This document shows positions 1-10,460 of a stretch of DNA of 64,000 nucleotides, piece after piece. A program made the position numbers and the translations under genes. The notes beneath the pieces were generated by a model. It did no database searches and had not been told where the DNA came from. It was given only the letters and a program-made list of their open reading frames with translations. The number at the start of each line of letters is the position of its first letter. Position 1 is the first letter of the stretch. The stretch is from Hyphomicrobiales bacterium (lineage in GTDB: Bacteria > Pseudomonadota > Alphaproteobacteria > Rhizobiales > Beijerinckiaceae), in assembly GCA_027483895.1 (NCBI GenBank), contig JAIXTP010000017.1, positions 1-64,000 of the forward strand. The letters are read 5' to 3'.

Positions 1-1377
<1,377 letters not shown>

Positions 1378-1404
1378 GCGACGCCGCATCCGAGCCGAAG
1401 ATCA

Positions 1405-1436
1405 GCCGCCGGGCCGAAAGGTCCGGCGGCTTTTTT
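1405..1436 (+). terminator. Intrinsic terminator of acnA
   Basis: An 11-bp GC-rich stem (GCCGCCGGGCC against GGTCCGGCGGC, one G-T wobble) with a GAAA loop is followed by six T residues, 28 bp past the acnA stop. Confidence 0.93.
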
Positions 1437-1554
1437 CGTGCCCGGCAAAGGCGTTCTCGATTGCGTCGCTCCCCTGCCGCGCCGCCGCCGCTTTCCTCGC
1501 TCAGAACCACCCGCGCCGCGGCACGTTGTGCGGTGAAGACGGGAGAGCCTGCGG

Positions 1555-1959
1555 ATGAAAGAGGCCCGAATCCTCATCGTCGAGGACGATGCGATCCTCG
1601 CTTGGGATCTCGAAAACGTGCTCGCGCAGGAAGGTCATCGGATCGTGGGGCGGGCCGGGACCTTCGAAAGCGCTCTGGCCTTGGCGGAGAGCCGAAGGCC
1701 CGATCTCGTGATCATGGATCTCAAGCTCGCGCACGGCACCAGCGGGCTCGCGACCGCCAGCGAGATCTATCATCGCTTCGGCATCCGCTCGCTGTTCGTG
1801 AGCGGCAATATCGACCCGGCTCTCGTGGCGAAGGCGACGGAGGACTGCAATCCGCTCGGATTTCTCGGCAAGCCTTACGCACCGACGGAGCTGACGGAGC
1901 TGATCGCGGCGTCGAGCGCCGCGCAGCAGGGGACTAGCCTCGGCTCGTCCGGGCCGTGA
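1555..1959 (+). CDS. Stand-alone response-regulator receiver domain
   Basis: A 134-residue CheY-like receiver domain with no output domain. The acidic pocket is E10-D11-D12, the phospho-acceptor is D55 in VIMDLKL, the switch residue is S83 in FVSGN, and the conserved lysine is K106 followed by proline (GKPYAP). All functional residues are present, so it should be phosphorylated by a histidine kinase, but no kinase gene is nearby. Single-domain receivers of this kind often act as phosphate sinks or bind a partner protein; the partner cannot be read here. The 3' end overlaps the convergent ridA-like gene by 26 bp. Confidence 0.9.
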   Translation: MKEARILIVEDDAILAWDLENVLAQEGHRIVGRAGTFESALALAESRRPDLVIMDLKLAHGTSGLATASEIYHRFGIRSLFVSGNIDPALVAKATEDCNPLGFLGKPYAPTELTELIAASSAAQQGTSLGSSGP

Positions 1960-2323
1960 CCTCGATCTCGACCTTCATTTCCGGCTTGAGAAGACCCGCG
2001 ACGACATAGATGCCGGAGGCGGGGCGGATGTCGGCGAGGATCTCGCCGCAGACCCGCAGCACCGGCTCGCAATACCGCGGGTCGGTCACGAAGACCTGCT
2101 TGCGCACGATCCGATCGAGCGAGCTTCCGGCCTCGTGAAGTACGCCTTCGAGCGTGCGGAAGATGTTGCGGGCCTGTTCGGCGACATCTTCCGGCAGGCT
2201 CATGGTCGCGTAGTCGTAGCCCGTCGTGCCCGCCACGAAGACGTAGTCTCCGTCGACGACCGCACGCGAATAGCCGAAGGTCCGCTCGAAGGGCGACCCG
2301 GTGGAAATCAGGCGGCGCGTCAC
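1934..2323 (-). CDS. RidA/YjgF/YER057c family protein
   Basis: A 129-residue RidA-fold protein. Known members are trimeric enamine/imine deaminases that clear reactive 2-aminoacrylate. Visible family features are the VAGTTGYD segment near residue 31, the central EQARNIFRTLEGVL helix, and the C-terminal VEIEVTA strand. The position that carries the active-site Arg in canonical RidA is less clear, so this may be one of the RidA subfamilies of unknown substrate. It lies 13 bp downstream of tolB on the same strand, where pal is normally found, and may be read through from tolB. It overlaps the receiver-domain gene at its 3' end. Confidence 0.88.
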   Translation of the reverse strand: MTRRLISTGSPFERTFGYSRAVVDGDYVFVAGTTGYDYATMSLPEDVAEQARNIFRTLEGVLHEAGSSLDRIVRKQVFVTDPRYCEPVLRVCGEILADIRPASGIYVVAGLLKPEMKVEIEVTARTSRG

Positions 2324-2336
2324 GCGGCGGCTCCGT

Positions 2337-3644
2337 TCAGTTCAGCAGCGGCGACCAGGCGGGGTCGGAGGCGAAGGTGCCGGTCGGCACCGGCACTTCG
2401 ACGCGGCCCGTGATGTCGACCATGAAGAGCTTGGCGCCCGAATTGCCGCCCGCATCGCGGAAGAACATCAGATAGCGGCCGTTCGGCGCCCAGGTCGGTC
2501 CCTCGTTGTGGAAGCCTTCCGTGAGGATGCGCTCGCCCGACCCGTCCGGCTTCATGATGCCGATGGAGAAGCTGCCGCCCGACTGCTTGGTGAAGGCGAT
2601 GTAGTCGCCGCGCGGCGACCACACGGGGGTCGAGTAGCGGCCCTGCCCGAAGGAGATGCGCTTGGCGCCGCCGCCCGAGGCCGACATCACGTAGAGCTGC
2701 TGCGAGCCGCCGCGGTCGCTTTCGAAGACGATCTGCGAGGCGTCCGGGGAATAGGAGGGCGAGGTGTCGATCGCGCTCGTGTCGGTCAGCCGCGTCGTGT
2801 TGCGCGAGCGCAGGTCCATCACGAACAGGTTCGAGGACGCGCCCTGCGACAGGCTCATCACGATGCGCTGGCCGTCGGGCGAGAAGCGCGGCGAGAAGGT
2901 CATGCCGGGGAAGTTGCCCACCACTTCGCGCTGACCCGTCTCGATGTTGAGCAGGAACACCTTCGGGTCGCCCGCGCCGAAGGACATGTAGGCCACTTCC
3001 TGGCTCGACGGCGAGAAGCGCGGCGTCACGACGAGATCCTCGCCACGGGTGAGGTAGCGCAGATTGGCTCCGTCCTGATCCATGATCGCGAGACGCTTCA
3101 CGCGCCGGTCCTTCGGCCCGGTCTCCTCCACGAAGACGACGCGGGTGTCGAAGAAGCCCTTCTCGCCCGTGATCTTGGAATAGATCGCGTCCGAAATGAT
3201 GTGCGCCACGCGGCGCCAGTTGTTCGGGTCCGTGAAATATTGCTGGCCGAGGCTCTGCTGGCCGCCGAACACGTCCCACAGGCGGAACTCGGTCTTGAGC
3301 CGGCCCGACGGGTCGCGGACGACCTTTCCGGTGACGAGCGCCTGCGCGTTGATGACTTTCCATGCGTCGAAGCGCGGCGCGGCGTCCGGGTTCGTCGTCT
3401 TCTCGATGAAGGCGGCCTTGTCGATCGGCGCGAAGACGCCGGAGCGCTTCAGATTGTTCGTGATGATCGCGGAGATCTGCTGCGCCATCGCGGGGTCGGA
3501 TCCCGAGAAGTCGGTGATCGCGATCGGCATCGGCTGGAAGTTGCCGCGGTCGAGCGTGATCGTCATCTGCGCCGCGGCGGGCGAGACGAGGGCGGCGGAG
3601 CCCGCGAGCAGCAGGAAGGCGCGGCGGTCGAACATGGTGCGCAT
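2337..3644 (-). CDS. tolB: Tol-Pal system periplasmic beta-propeller TolB
   Basis: TolB is the periplasmic protein that exchanges between Pal and OM porins during envelope constriction. The protein has an N-terminal D1 domain (IAITDFSG and later IIxxxLxRSG-type sequence) and repeated beta-propeller blades with [31 protein letters not shown] and DPAWSPLL turns. The start at 3644 is preferred because GAGGA lies 7 bp before the ATG. It gives a short leader with a twin-arginine-like motif ([11 protein letters not shown]) and an AAAQ cleavage site. An upstream ATG at 3674 overlaps the tolA stop (ATGA) and remains possible. It is the last tol gene; pal is not next to it. Confidence 0.96.
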   Translation of the reverse strand: MRTMFDRRAFLLLAGSAALVSPAAAQMTITLDRGNFQPMPIAITDFSGSDPAMAQQISAIITNNLKRSGVFAPIDKAAFIEKTTNPDAAPRFDAWKVINAQALVTGKVVRDPSGRLKTEFRLWDVFGGQQSLGQQYFTDPNNWRRVAHIISDAIYSKITGEKGFFDTRVVFVEETGPKDRRVKRLAIMDQDGANLRYLTRGEDLVVTPRFSPSSQEVAYMSFGAGDPKVFLLNIETGQREVVGNFPGMTFSPRFSPDGQRIVMSLSQGASSNLFVMDLRSRNTTRLTDTSAIDTSPSYSPDASQIVFESDRGGSQQLYVMSASGGGAKRISFGQGRYSTPVWSPRGDYIAFTKQSGGSFSIGIMKPDGSGERILTEGFHNEGPTWAPNGRYLMFFRDAGGNSGAKLFMVDITGRVEVPVPTGTFASDPAWSPLLN

Positions 3645-3670
3645 GTGTCGGTCCTCGTCGGGAACCCGGT

Positions 3671-4756
3671 TCATCCGAGCATTTCCCGGGGGTCGAAGAT
3701 GATCGTCCAGTCCTTCCAATCACCGTAGAAGGGCAGGAACTGGGCGGGGATCTTGAAGGGCGAGCAGCGGCGGACGGCGCGCACGGCGCTGTCGGCCATC
3801 GCGCGGAAGGCGGGGCTCGACTGGTCGTTCGACACGGCCGGGATGCCGACGAGGGAGCCGTCCTGCTGCAGGCTGATCTTGATGATCGGCTTGAGGGCGT
3901 CGCCGCCGCTGACGCCCGCGGGCGGGCTCCAGCATTGAGCGAGCTGGTCCTTGATGATCGCGCCGAGCTGATCCTTCTGGCTCGGGTTCATCTTGGCGCC
4001 CGTCGCCGTCGGCGAGCCGAGCGAGGCCACCTTGTTCACTTCGCTGCCGGTCGAACCCGCCTGCTGCGGCTTTTCCTTCGACTCGAGCAGCTTCTTGATG
4101 TCGTTCGGGTTGAACGGCTTCGCGGAAGGCTCGCTCTTGGGAGCCGGCGCGGGCTTCTGATCCTTTTTCGCGTCCTCGATCAGCTTGGCGAGCTGGTCGG
4201 GCTGCGGCGGCTTCGGCGCCTCCTTCGGACGCTCCACCTTGGGCGGCTCGGGTTTCGGCTCGGGCTTCGGCGGCTCGGGCTTCTTCTCGGCCTTCTGCAG
4301 CCCGTCCTCGGACACGTCCTGCGCCCGCTTCGGCTCGGGCTTGGGTTCCGGCTTCGGCGGTTCGGGCTTGGGCTCCGGCTTGGCTTCCGCCTTGGGGGCG
4401 GGCGGCGGCGGAGGCGTCGGCTGCGGCTCGGGCTTCTTCTCGGGCTCGGGCTGCGGCGGGCGCGAGACCGGTGCCGGCACGTCGCGCTTGGCATCCGCCG
4501 TCGTCTGCGGCTTCTGCTCTTCCTTTTCGGCGACGCGATCCACCCGGGTCTTCGGCTCGGGCTTGATCTCCTTGGCCGTCTTCTCGCCCTTGGTGATCTG
4601 CGAGAGTTCGTTGGCCGAGATCATCTCGACCGGGATCGCCTCGGCGGCGTCCTCGAATTTCGGCGTGGACGAAAACGCGACCAGCGTCCCGAGGAGGAGC
4701 GCGGCATGCACGCCTCCCGAGATCGGCAGTCCGGGTTTCGACCAGTCGATCTTCAC
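3671..4756 (-). CDS. tolA: Tol-Pal system protein TolA
   Basis: A 361-residue TolA/TonB-family protein that links the TolQR motor in the inner membrane to TolB/Pal at the outer membrane. A single N-terminal membrane segment ([13 protein letters not shown], about residues 17–29) anchors it. Residues ~60–215 are a long Pro/Lys/Glu-rich spacer with repeated PEPKPEP units able to span the periplasm. The C-terminal ~110 residues form the TolA III domain ([32 protein letters not shown]-like sequence) with the usual cysteine pair. It starts 10 bp after tolR and overlaps a possible tolB start. The low-complexity spacer creates long but spurious antisense open frames. Confidence 0.95.
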   Translation of the reverse strand: MKIDWSKPGLPISGGVHAALLLGTLVAFSSTPKFEDAAEAIPVEMISANELSQITKGEKTAKEIKPEPKTRVDRVAEKEEQKPQTTADAKRDVPAPVSRPPQPEPEKKPEPQPTPPPPPAPKAEAKPEPKPEPPKPEPKPEPKRAQDVSEDGLQKAEKKPEPPKPEPKPEPPKVERPKEAPKPPQPDQLAKLIEDAKKDQKPAPAPKSEPSAKPFNPNDIKKLLESKEKPQQAGSTGSEVNKVASLGSPTATGAKMNPSQKDQLGAIIKDQLAQCWSPPAGVSGGDALKPIIKISLQQDGSLVGIPAVSNDQSSPAFRAMADSAVRAVRRCSPFKIPAQFLPFYGDWKDWTIIFDPREMLG

Positions 4757-4766
4757 CGCGCTTCCG

Positions 4767-5225
<459 letters not shown>

Positions 5226-5237
5226 GGGAGAGCCTCC

Positions 5238-5957
5238 TCAGGCCGCGATGCGTTCGTCGATCTGCCGCGACAGGATCGCGGAGAATTCGTCGGCGAAGCC
5301 TTCGAGGCGGGCCTGCTGCTTGGCGGCCTCGGCCTGCAGCTTGTTGTAGGCGATGACCGCCGGAATGGCCGCGAACAGGCCGATGGCGGTGGCGAACAGC
5401 GCTTCCGCGATGCCCGGCGCCACGACCGCCAGTGAAGTGTTCTTGGAGGCGGCGATCGAGCGGAAGGACGTCATGATGCCCCACACCGTGCCGAACAGGC
5501 CGACGAAGGGGGAGGCCGAGCCGATCGTGGCGAGCACGAGCAGCTTGCCTTCGAGATGCTCGACCTCGCGCTGGATCGTCACGTCGAGCACCTTGTCGAG
5601 GCGCTGCGTGAGATTGGTGAAGGCGCGGCCGGAGCTTTCGAAGGAGCGCTTCCATTCGCGCATCGCGGCCACGAAGACGGCCGCCATGGCGTTGCTCGGA
5701 CGGTCGGACAGCGCGCGATAGAGTTCTTCGAGCGACTGGCCGGACCAGAAGACTTCCTCGAAGCGGTCCATCGACGCGCGGTTGCGCCGATAGAGCATCG
5801 TCTTGTCGATGATGATCGCCCAAGACCAGACGGAGGCGGCCATCAGGCCGATCATCACCGCCTTCACGACGAAATGGGCATGCCAGAACATCGACCAGAA
5901 GGTGATGTCGTTCGCGACGTCCCCGAGCCCGGAGGCCACCACTTCGGTGCCGTTCAT
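5238..5957 (-). CDS. tolQ: Tol-Pal system proton-channel subunit TolQ
   Basis: TolQ (239 residues) forms the pentameric PMF-driven channel with TolR. The N-terminal membrane segment is [20 protein letters not shown]. The MotA/TolQ/ExbB domain contains [15 protein letters not shown] and [24 protein letters not shown], the two segments lining the pore. The ATG at 5957 was chosen over the upstream one at 5999 because an AAGGGA ribosome site lies about 10 bp before it and the shorter form fits TolQ family length. It is the first gene of the tolQRAB operon. The promoter should lie in the ~270-bp gap upstream, which holds a palindrome at 6030. Confidence 0.96.
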   Translation of the reverse strand: MNGTEVVASGLGDVANDITFWSMFWHAHFVVKAVMIGLMAASVWSWAIIIDKTMLYRRNRASMDRFEEVFWSGQSLEELYRALSDRPSNAMAAVFVAAMREWKRSFESSGRAFTNLTQRLDKVLDVTIQREVEHLEGKLLVLATIGSASPFVGLFGTVWGIMTSFRSIAASKNTSLAVVAPGIAEALFATAIGLFAAIPAVIAYNKLQAEAAKQQARLEGFADEFSAILSRQIDERIAA

Positions 5958-6029
5958 GCGCGCTGTGTCCCTTGTTCGTCGACGGCGCACTCCCGACACG
6001 CTCCCCGGCGCGCCCCGAATCCGTCATTC

Positions 6030-6042
6030 TGTGCAGTGCACA
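6030..6042. repeat. Perfect 13-bp palindrome upstream of tolQ
   Basis: TGTGC-AGT-GCACA is a perfect inverted repeat 72 bp upstream of the tolQ start. The half-sites equal those of the island operators, but the spacer is 3 bp instead of 6 bp, so it is kept apart from them. It could be an operator for tolQ; no factor can be named. Confidence 0.5.
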
Positions 6043-6193
6043 AAAGGGCGGAAAAATCAGGCGAAACAAGGGCGCGGCCGGGCGATTCGCGCCGCCTCCA
6101 CCGCACCGGTAGTTAAGGACCCGGCAAGCTTAACGGCGGGTTAAGACCGCGCGACTTTCGGCTGAGAAGACGGGGCGGAACACGCGGAACGAC

Positions 6194-6222
6194 AACGGCG
6201 CCGCCCGTGAGGCGGCGCCGTT
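6194..6222. terminator. Strong hairpin after the methyltransferase-like gene
   Basis: A perfect 12-bp stem (AACGGCGCCGCC / GGCGGCGCCGTT) with a 5-base loop lies 14 bp past the stop of the minus-strand gene at 6236. There is no T-run on the minus strand after it, so it is either a weak terminator or a transcript-stabilising hairpin. The remaining gap up to tolQ shows nothing else apart from the 6030 palindrome. Confidence 0.55.
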
Positions 6223-6235
6223 CGGCAAGAAGGCC

Positions 6236-6796
6236 TCAGGCCTTGCGATAGACTTCGAGGGTCTTGAAGTCCGGCATGCGCGCGAGCGGCCGCTCGGCGA
6301 CGAGTGCGTCGATGTCGTGGCGGGCCTGATCGAAGGCGAAGGAGCCCGTGTAGAACAGCACGTGGCCGCCCGGGCGCAGCTTGTCGACGAGCATCCGCAT
6401 CATTTCGAGATCGGTCAGCGCCTCATAGGCGTCGTTCTTGTCGCTGCGGAATTCGCGGACGTGGAACAGGGTCACCACGTCGAACTCCGGCAGTAGCGTC
6501 GGGTCGAGCTGGTAGATGTCGCCGAAGAAGACCTTGTAGTTCCGCCCCACCGTCGGCCGGTCGATGACGAGCTTCACATAATGGTCGTATTCCTGCGGCG
6601 AGGCGGTGATGCCGAGGATCGAATGGCCGGCGCCGCTCTCGGCGGCGCGGATCCCGAGAACGTGATGGCCGCCCGTGCCGAAATGGAAGATCCGCTGCCG
6701 GGAAGGAGCATGCTCGGCGAGCCAGTCGATGAAATGGATGTCGCAAGGACAGGTCTTTTCATCGAGCTCCCAGTTGTAGTCCCAGAAATGCAGCAT
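6236..6796 (-). CDS. Class I SAM-dependent methyltransferase-like protein
   Basis: A 186-residue protein with a Rossmann-like layout. A glycine-rich SAM loop (RIFHFGTGGHHVLG, about residues 34–47) is followed by LGITASPQEYD, which would hold the acidic or ribose-contacting position, then FFGDIYQLDP, FDVVTLFHV and LRPGGHVLFYTGSF. The last segment is the common beta-5 turn of methyltransferases. It is short for an independent methyltransferase, lacks a clear substrate domain, and its target is unknown. It lies 15 bp downstream of the SbmA-like membrane gene, so the two are probably co-transcribed between ybgC and tolQ, a place where most Alphaproteobacteria have no extra genes. Confidence 0.65.
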   Translation of the reverse strand: MLHFWDYNWELDEKTCPCDIHFIDWLAEHAPSRQRIFHFGTGGHHVLGIRAAESGAGHSILGITASPQEYDHYVKLVIDRPTVGRNYKVFFGDIYQLDPTLLPEFDVVTLFHVREFRSDKNDAYEALTDLEMMRMLVDKLRPGGHVLFYTGSFAFDQARHDIDALVAERPLARMPDFKTLEVYRKA

Positions 6797-6811
6797 GCGT
6801 CTGTTCCTTTG

Positions 6812-7900
6812 TCACACGGCCCGGGCCGTCGCCCGGACTTCGGCCGTAGCGGCCGTGGTCTCGGAGGTCTCTTCACGTTCGTCGAAGCATTCGACGAGTT
6901 CCATCACCCGGCCTGCGGAGGCGTACCACTCCGCCAGACGCGAATAGTTCTCCACCAGCCAGGCGATCGCCGTCTGGACCTGGGTGAAGGCGAGGGAAAG
7001 TTGGACGACCTCGCCGATCGTCAACTCGTCCGCCAGGAATTTGGGCACCGCGAGGAAGAGCGGCACCACCGGCACGAGAGCCGAATTGCCGTTGGTCACC
7101 CATGTGATCCGGCCGTGCTGGCGCACCACTTCGAGGCCCGCCCGGATCACGCGGTCGAAATCCTGACCCAGCCGGCTCTTGCGCTGGTAGTCGGGGATGG
7201 CGTCGGCCCGCAGCATGGTCGCGCGGAACTGCGCTTCCGCCTCGTTCTTGCGCGCCACGGCGCCTGAGAGGGGGCGGCCGACGAGCGGGATGATGCAGGA
7301 GGCCAGCACGCCGTAGAGCACGGCACCGACCACGAAATAATAGGGGACGGTCAGGTCGAGACCGAACCGGTCGAGGTTCAGATCGCCTCCGACGGAGCCG
7401 AGAACGATGAAGAAGGCCACGGCGCCGGTCGCGGCCGTGAACAGACCGATGGCGAAGTCCACGAGCGGATCGATCGCCATGCGGATGTCGTCGGAGATCC
7501 GGTACTCGGGATGCTCGACCGCCGCGCCCGAGGATCCGGAGCGCGGCCGGCGTGCCTTTTCCCATCGCGCCATCAGCTTGGTGGTCATCCATTCGCGCCA
7601 GCGGACCTGGATGGTCTCGCGCGCCAGAACGATGACGACGCCGACGGCGGCCACCCCGAAGACGAGGAGAAAGAACAAGCCGCCGATCTCGAAGAGGTCG
7701 TCGAGCCGTTTCTCCTTGAGGGCGTCGAAGAAGGAGCGGTTCCAGTAATTGACGCCGAGATCCATGCCGATCCGGAACAGGATCGCGAGCACCAGGACGG
7801 CGGTCAGAAGCGTCGCGGCGGACGCCGTCGAACCTTTCCAAAAGCCCGCGCCGTATCGGAGAAATCCCGACCCGGCGGACCGGCCGCCCCCTTGGAACAT
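6812..7900 (-). CDS. SbmA/BacA-like ABC-transporter membrane domain protein
   Basis: A ~362-residue polytopic membrane protein. The segment NYWNRSFFDALKEKRLDDLF after the first membrane helix, the WREWMTTKLMARW motif, and NPEYRISDD-like sequence (here HPEYRISDDIRMAID) are characteristic of the ABC_membrane_2 family (YddA, Rv1819c, SbmA/BacA). No nucleotide-binding domain is present: after the helix ELTIGEVVQLSLAF the chain ends in a short Thr/Ala-rich tail. It therefore resembles SbmA/BacA, which import peptides using the proton gradient. A GGGGGG stretch lies before the ATG at 7900; an ATG at 7912 is also possible. It pairs with the methyltransferase-like gene. Confidence 0.8.
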   Translation of the reverse strand: MFQGGGRSAGSGFLRYGAGFWKGSTASAATLLTAVLVLAILFRIGMDLGVNYWNRSFFDALKEKRLDDLFEIGGLFFLLVFGVAAVGVVIVLARETIQVRWREWMTTKLMARWEKARRPRSGSSGAAVEHPEYRISDDIRMAIDPLVDFAIGLFTAATGAVAFFIVLGSVGGDLNLDRFGLDLTVPYYFVVGAVLYGVLASCIIPLVGRPLSGAVARKNEAEAQFRATMLRADAIPDYQRKSRLGQDFDRVIRAGLEVVRQHGRITWVTNGNSALVPVVPLFLAVPKFLADELTIGEVVQLSLAFTQVQTAIAWLVENYSRLAEWYASAGRVMELVECFDEREETSETTAATAEVRATARAV

Positions 7901-8086
7901 GCTGCCCCCCATCCCGAAACCGCACGGATCCGTTGGACCGGATTTCTCGTGACGTAGGGGCCTTCAGGCGTAAGGCACCCTAGATGGATAGTTAGGGCGA
8001 AGCGGGGATCCGGCATCCTTCGAAGATGTCGCTGCGACTCTCTGCCGCAGAAAAACGGCGGCTTATTCTCGTGGGGGTAGAAACGC

Positions 8087-8491
8087 TTATGCAGACGCAA
8101 ATTTTGCGCGCAGAGCCGCGGGCAGGCGGGCCGGTCGACCGCCCGCCACGGCGGCGACGAGGACCTCAGCGGTCAGCAGCAGATCCTCCCCGCGCAGGAT
8201 CCTTTGGGAGAGGACGAGCGAGGCGCCCTTCACCTCGGCGGGGCGCGTCTCGACCGTCACGAGATCGTCCATCCGCGCCGGCTTGAGCCAGTCGATCGTC
8301 ATGCGCCTCACGACGAAGGCGAGTGCTTCCGCGGCATGCAGATCGTTCTGGCGCACGCCGATCGCTCGGAGGAATTCCGTACGCCCGCGTTCGAGGAAGC
8401 GGAGATAGGACGCGTGATAGACGACGCCCGAGAAATCCGTGTCCTCGTAATAGACGCGGATCTGCATCGCATGGGCCGCGAATTCCGTCAT
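8087..8491 (-). CDS. ybgC: Tol-Pal-associated acyl-CoA thioesterase YbgC
   Basis: A 134-residue hotdog-fold 4-hydroxybenzoyl-CoA thioesterase-type protein. The active-site motif is visible at the start (VYYEDTDFSGVVYHASYLRFLERGRTEFL), with the catalytic Asp in EDTD. The ATG at 8491 is preceded by GGAGG at 7 bp. YbgC normally heads the tolQRAB-pal cluster. Here it has the correct strand and order but is separated from tolQ by two extra genes, and from ruvB by the whole type III secretion island. It marks the left edge of the conserved block. Confidence 0.94.
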   Translation of the reverse strand: MTEFAAHAMQIRVYYEDTDFSGVVYHASYLRFLERGRTEFLRAIGVRQNDLHAAEALAFVVRRMTIDWLKPARMDDLVTVETRPAEVKGASLVLSQRILRGEDLLLTAEVLVAAVAGGRPARLPAALRAKFASA

Positions 8492-8581
8492 GTCGTGCCT
8501 CCGCTTCACGCTCGGGGTTCCCGGGCGGGGATGTAACACGTCTCGATCCCTTGCGTGCCGGGATCGGCCCGTTGGAGCGCG

Positions 8582-10444
8582 CTACGGCGTCGTCCCGCGT
8601 TTTCCGATCAATTCATAGACCGCAGTCGGGTCGGAGACACCGGCGATCGGCGCGGCGGTGTCGACCCGGCGGAACTCGAACCGCTCGCCCGCGCGCCGGA
8701 CGACGGCCTCCGAAACGAGGATTTCAGTGCCGTAGACCTTGTTCAGCCCTTCGATGCGGGAGGCGAGGTTCACGTTCGCGCCGACGGCGGTGAACTGGAT
8801 GCGCTCCGCCCCCCCGACATTGCCGACGACCGCCTCGCCGGTATGGATGCCGAAGCGCGTCACGAACCCGCGCTCCGTCCCCGGAACCGGCAAAGGCTGC
8901 GCCGCGAAGGCGTCGCGTGCCGCCAGACAGGCGCGGCAGGCGTTGACCGCATGGTCGTCGTCCGCCGCGGGCGCGTTCCACAACGCCATGATCCCGTCGC
9001 CGATGAATTTGTCGACGACGCCTTCATGCTCTTTGTAGAGCCGTGTCATCCGGTCGTAATAAGCGGAGAGGAGCGCCGTGACGGTCGCGGGCGGCAGCTT
9101 TTCCGTGATCGCGGTGAAGTCCCGCACGTCGCTGAAAACGACGGTGATCTCGCGGCGGATGCCGTCGGTTCCTGCCTCCCGGCCGGATGTGATCAGTTCC
9201 CGGACGATGTCGGCCGGCACATAGCGCATGAACGTCGCCAAGGCGCCCCGCATGGTCTCGATGGCGGTCTGCAGCCGCTCTATCTCGAGAAACAGGCTGC
9301 CGGATCTCGGAGCCGGGGTGAAGTCGATCCGGCAGATCCGGCGGGCTGCCTCTTCGAGCGCGAGGATCGGCCGCGCGATGCGACCGGCCATCGCCAGCAC
9401 GAGAAAAGCCGCGGCGACGACCACGCTCGGGATCAGCCAGAGCAGCGCGTCACGGGTCGAGGCCGCGGGCGCGAGGATCTCGGTCCGTGGTATCGCGACC
9501 ACGACACGCCACGCCTCTGCCGTTTCGGCGATCCGCACGGGTGCCGAGGCAGCGTGCCACTGCGTTCCGGCGGCTTCGAGATCCGCCTCCTCTCCCGATC
9601 GGCCGAAGGCGTCCGAAAGGGCCGGTGCCGTCCGCGGGTCGCTCGATGCGATCACCGCGCCCTTGCCGCCGAGCAGAAGGACCGCCGAGCCCGGCGTCGG
9701 CCTTCTGTCGCGCAGGAACTCCTGAAGTCCGTCGAGGGTCATGTCCCCCGCCGCCACCGCATCTCCCGCGGGCGTCGCACGCGCCAGCGTCACGCCCAGG
9801 ACGTCGAGGCTCTGGAAGCGGTATGGCTCGGTGCTCGCGGTTCCCGACCGGCTCTTCGCGGCCAGGTACCACGGCCGTTCCCGCGGATCGTAGCGCAGGT
9901 CGGATACGCGCGAGCCGGGGAGGGCCGATCCGTCCGCTGCGAGGAAACGGATCGTCTCGCCGCCGTCCCGAGACGAGGAAGAAAGGCTCTGGACGGCATA
10001 ACGGGCTTCCGGCGGCGTTCCGGCCAGTGCATCCGACACCTTGCGGACCAGAAGCATGCCTCCCCGGTCGTCCGCGACGTAGAAGGCCAGAATGCGCGGT
10101 TCGGAGGCGAGGACGGCCAGAAATGCCGGGATGCGGTTCTCTCTCTCGGCTTCCGTCTTCGCGGTGGTCGCGGGATCGAAGCGGAACAGGCCGATCGCAA
10201 CCGCGAGCGGATCGAACATCGCTGCGACGCGCAGGCCGATATCGGCCGATGCCCGGCGGACCTCCGCCGCGGCCTCGATCTCAGCCAGCGCGACGATGCG
10301 CCCGTAGGTGAAGAGCGCGACGGGCAGGGTCCCGAGCAGCAACAGCGAGGCGAAGGCGAGCACCAGCCAAGTGCGCAACGATCGACGGAACGGCCCCGCA
10401 GGCTCGACCGGTGCGCGTTCGGGCGGCTGCGGATCGGCGCGCAT
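8582..10444 (-). CDS. Membrane class III adenylate cyclase with Cache-type sensor
   Basis: A 620-residue protein predicted to make cAMP. It has an N-terminal membrane segment (about 25–47), a ~280-residue periplasmic Cache-like sensor (with RPWYLAAK, typical of dCache domains), a second membrane segment (LLWLIPSVVVAAAFLVLAMAG) followed by a HAMP-like linker, and a C-terminal cyclase domain. The cyclase domain keeps the metal-binding aspartates (FSDVRDFTAI), the adenine-specifying lysine (DKFIGDGIMALW) and the transition-state NxxxR region (GANVNLASRIEGLN), so it should be active on ATP. It is 16 bp downstream of a CRP-like gene on the same strand. This pairing at the island edge suggests a local cAMP signal for the secretion system; that link is inference. 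Confidence 0.9.
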   Translation of the reverse strand: MRADPQPPERAPVEPAGPFRRSLRTWLVLAFASLLLLGTLPVALFTYGRIVALAEIEAAAEVRRASADIGLRVAAMFDPLAVAIGLFRFDPATTAKTEAERENRIPAFLAVLASEPRILAFYVADDRGGMLLVRKVSDALAGTPPEARYAVQSLSSSSRDGGETIRFLAADGSALPGSRVSDLRYDPRERPWYLAAKSRSGTASTEPYRFQSLDVLGVTLARATPAGDAVAAGDMTLDGLQEFLRDRRPTPGSAVLLLGGKGAVIASSDPRTAPALSDAFGRSGEEADLEAAGTQWHAASAPVRIAETAEAWRVVVAIPRTEILAPAASTRDALLWLIPSVVVAAAFLVLAMAGRIARPILALEEAARRICRIDFTPAPRSGSLFLEIERLQTAIETMRGALATFMRYVPADIVRELITSGREAGTDGIRREITVVFSDVRDFTAITEKLPPATVTALLSAYYDRMTRLYKEHEGVVDKFIGDGIMALWNAPAADDDHAVNACRACLAARDAFAAQPLPVPGTERGFVTRFGIHTGEAVVGNVGGAERIQFTAVGANVNLASRIEGLNKVYGTEILVSEAVVRRAGERFEFRRVDTAAPIAGVSDPTAVYELIGKRGTTP

Positions 10445-10460
10445 ATCGGCGGCGTCCCGC

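Noticed and set aside
2301-3728. Long plus-strand frame opposite tolB
   Set aside because: Shadow of tolB caused by high GC; no domain or ribosome site.
4180-4494. Arg/Ser/Pro-rich frames within tolA
   Set aside because: Alternate-frame readings of the repetitive TolA spacer, not genes.
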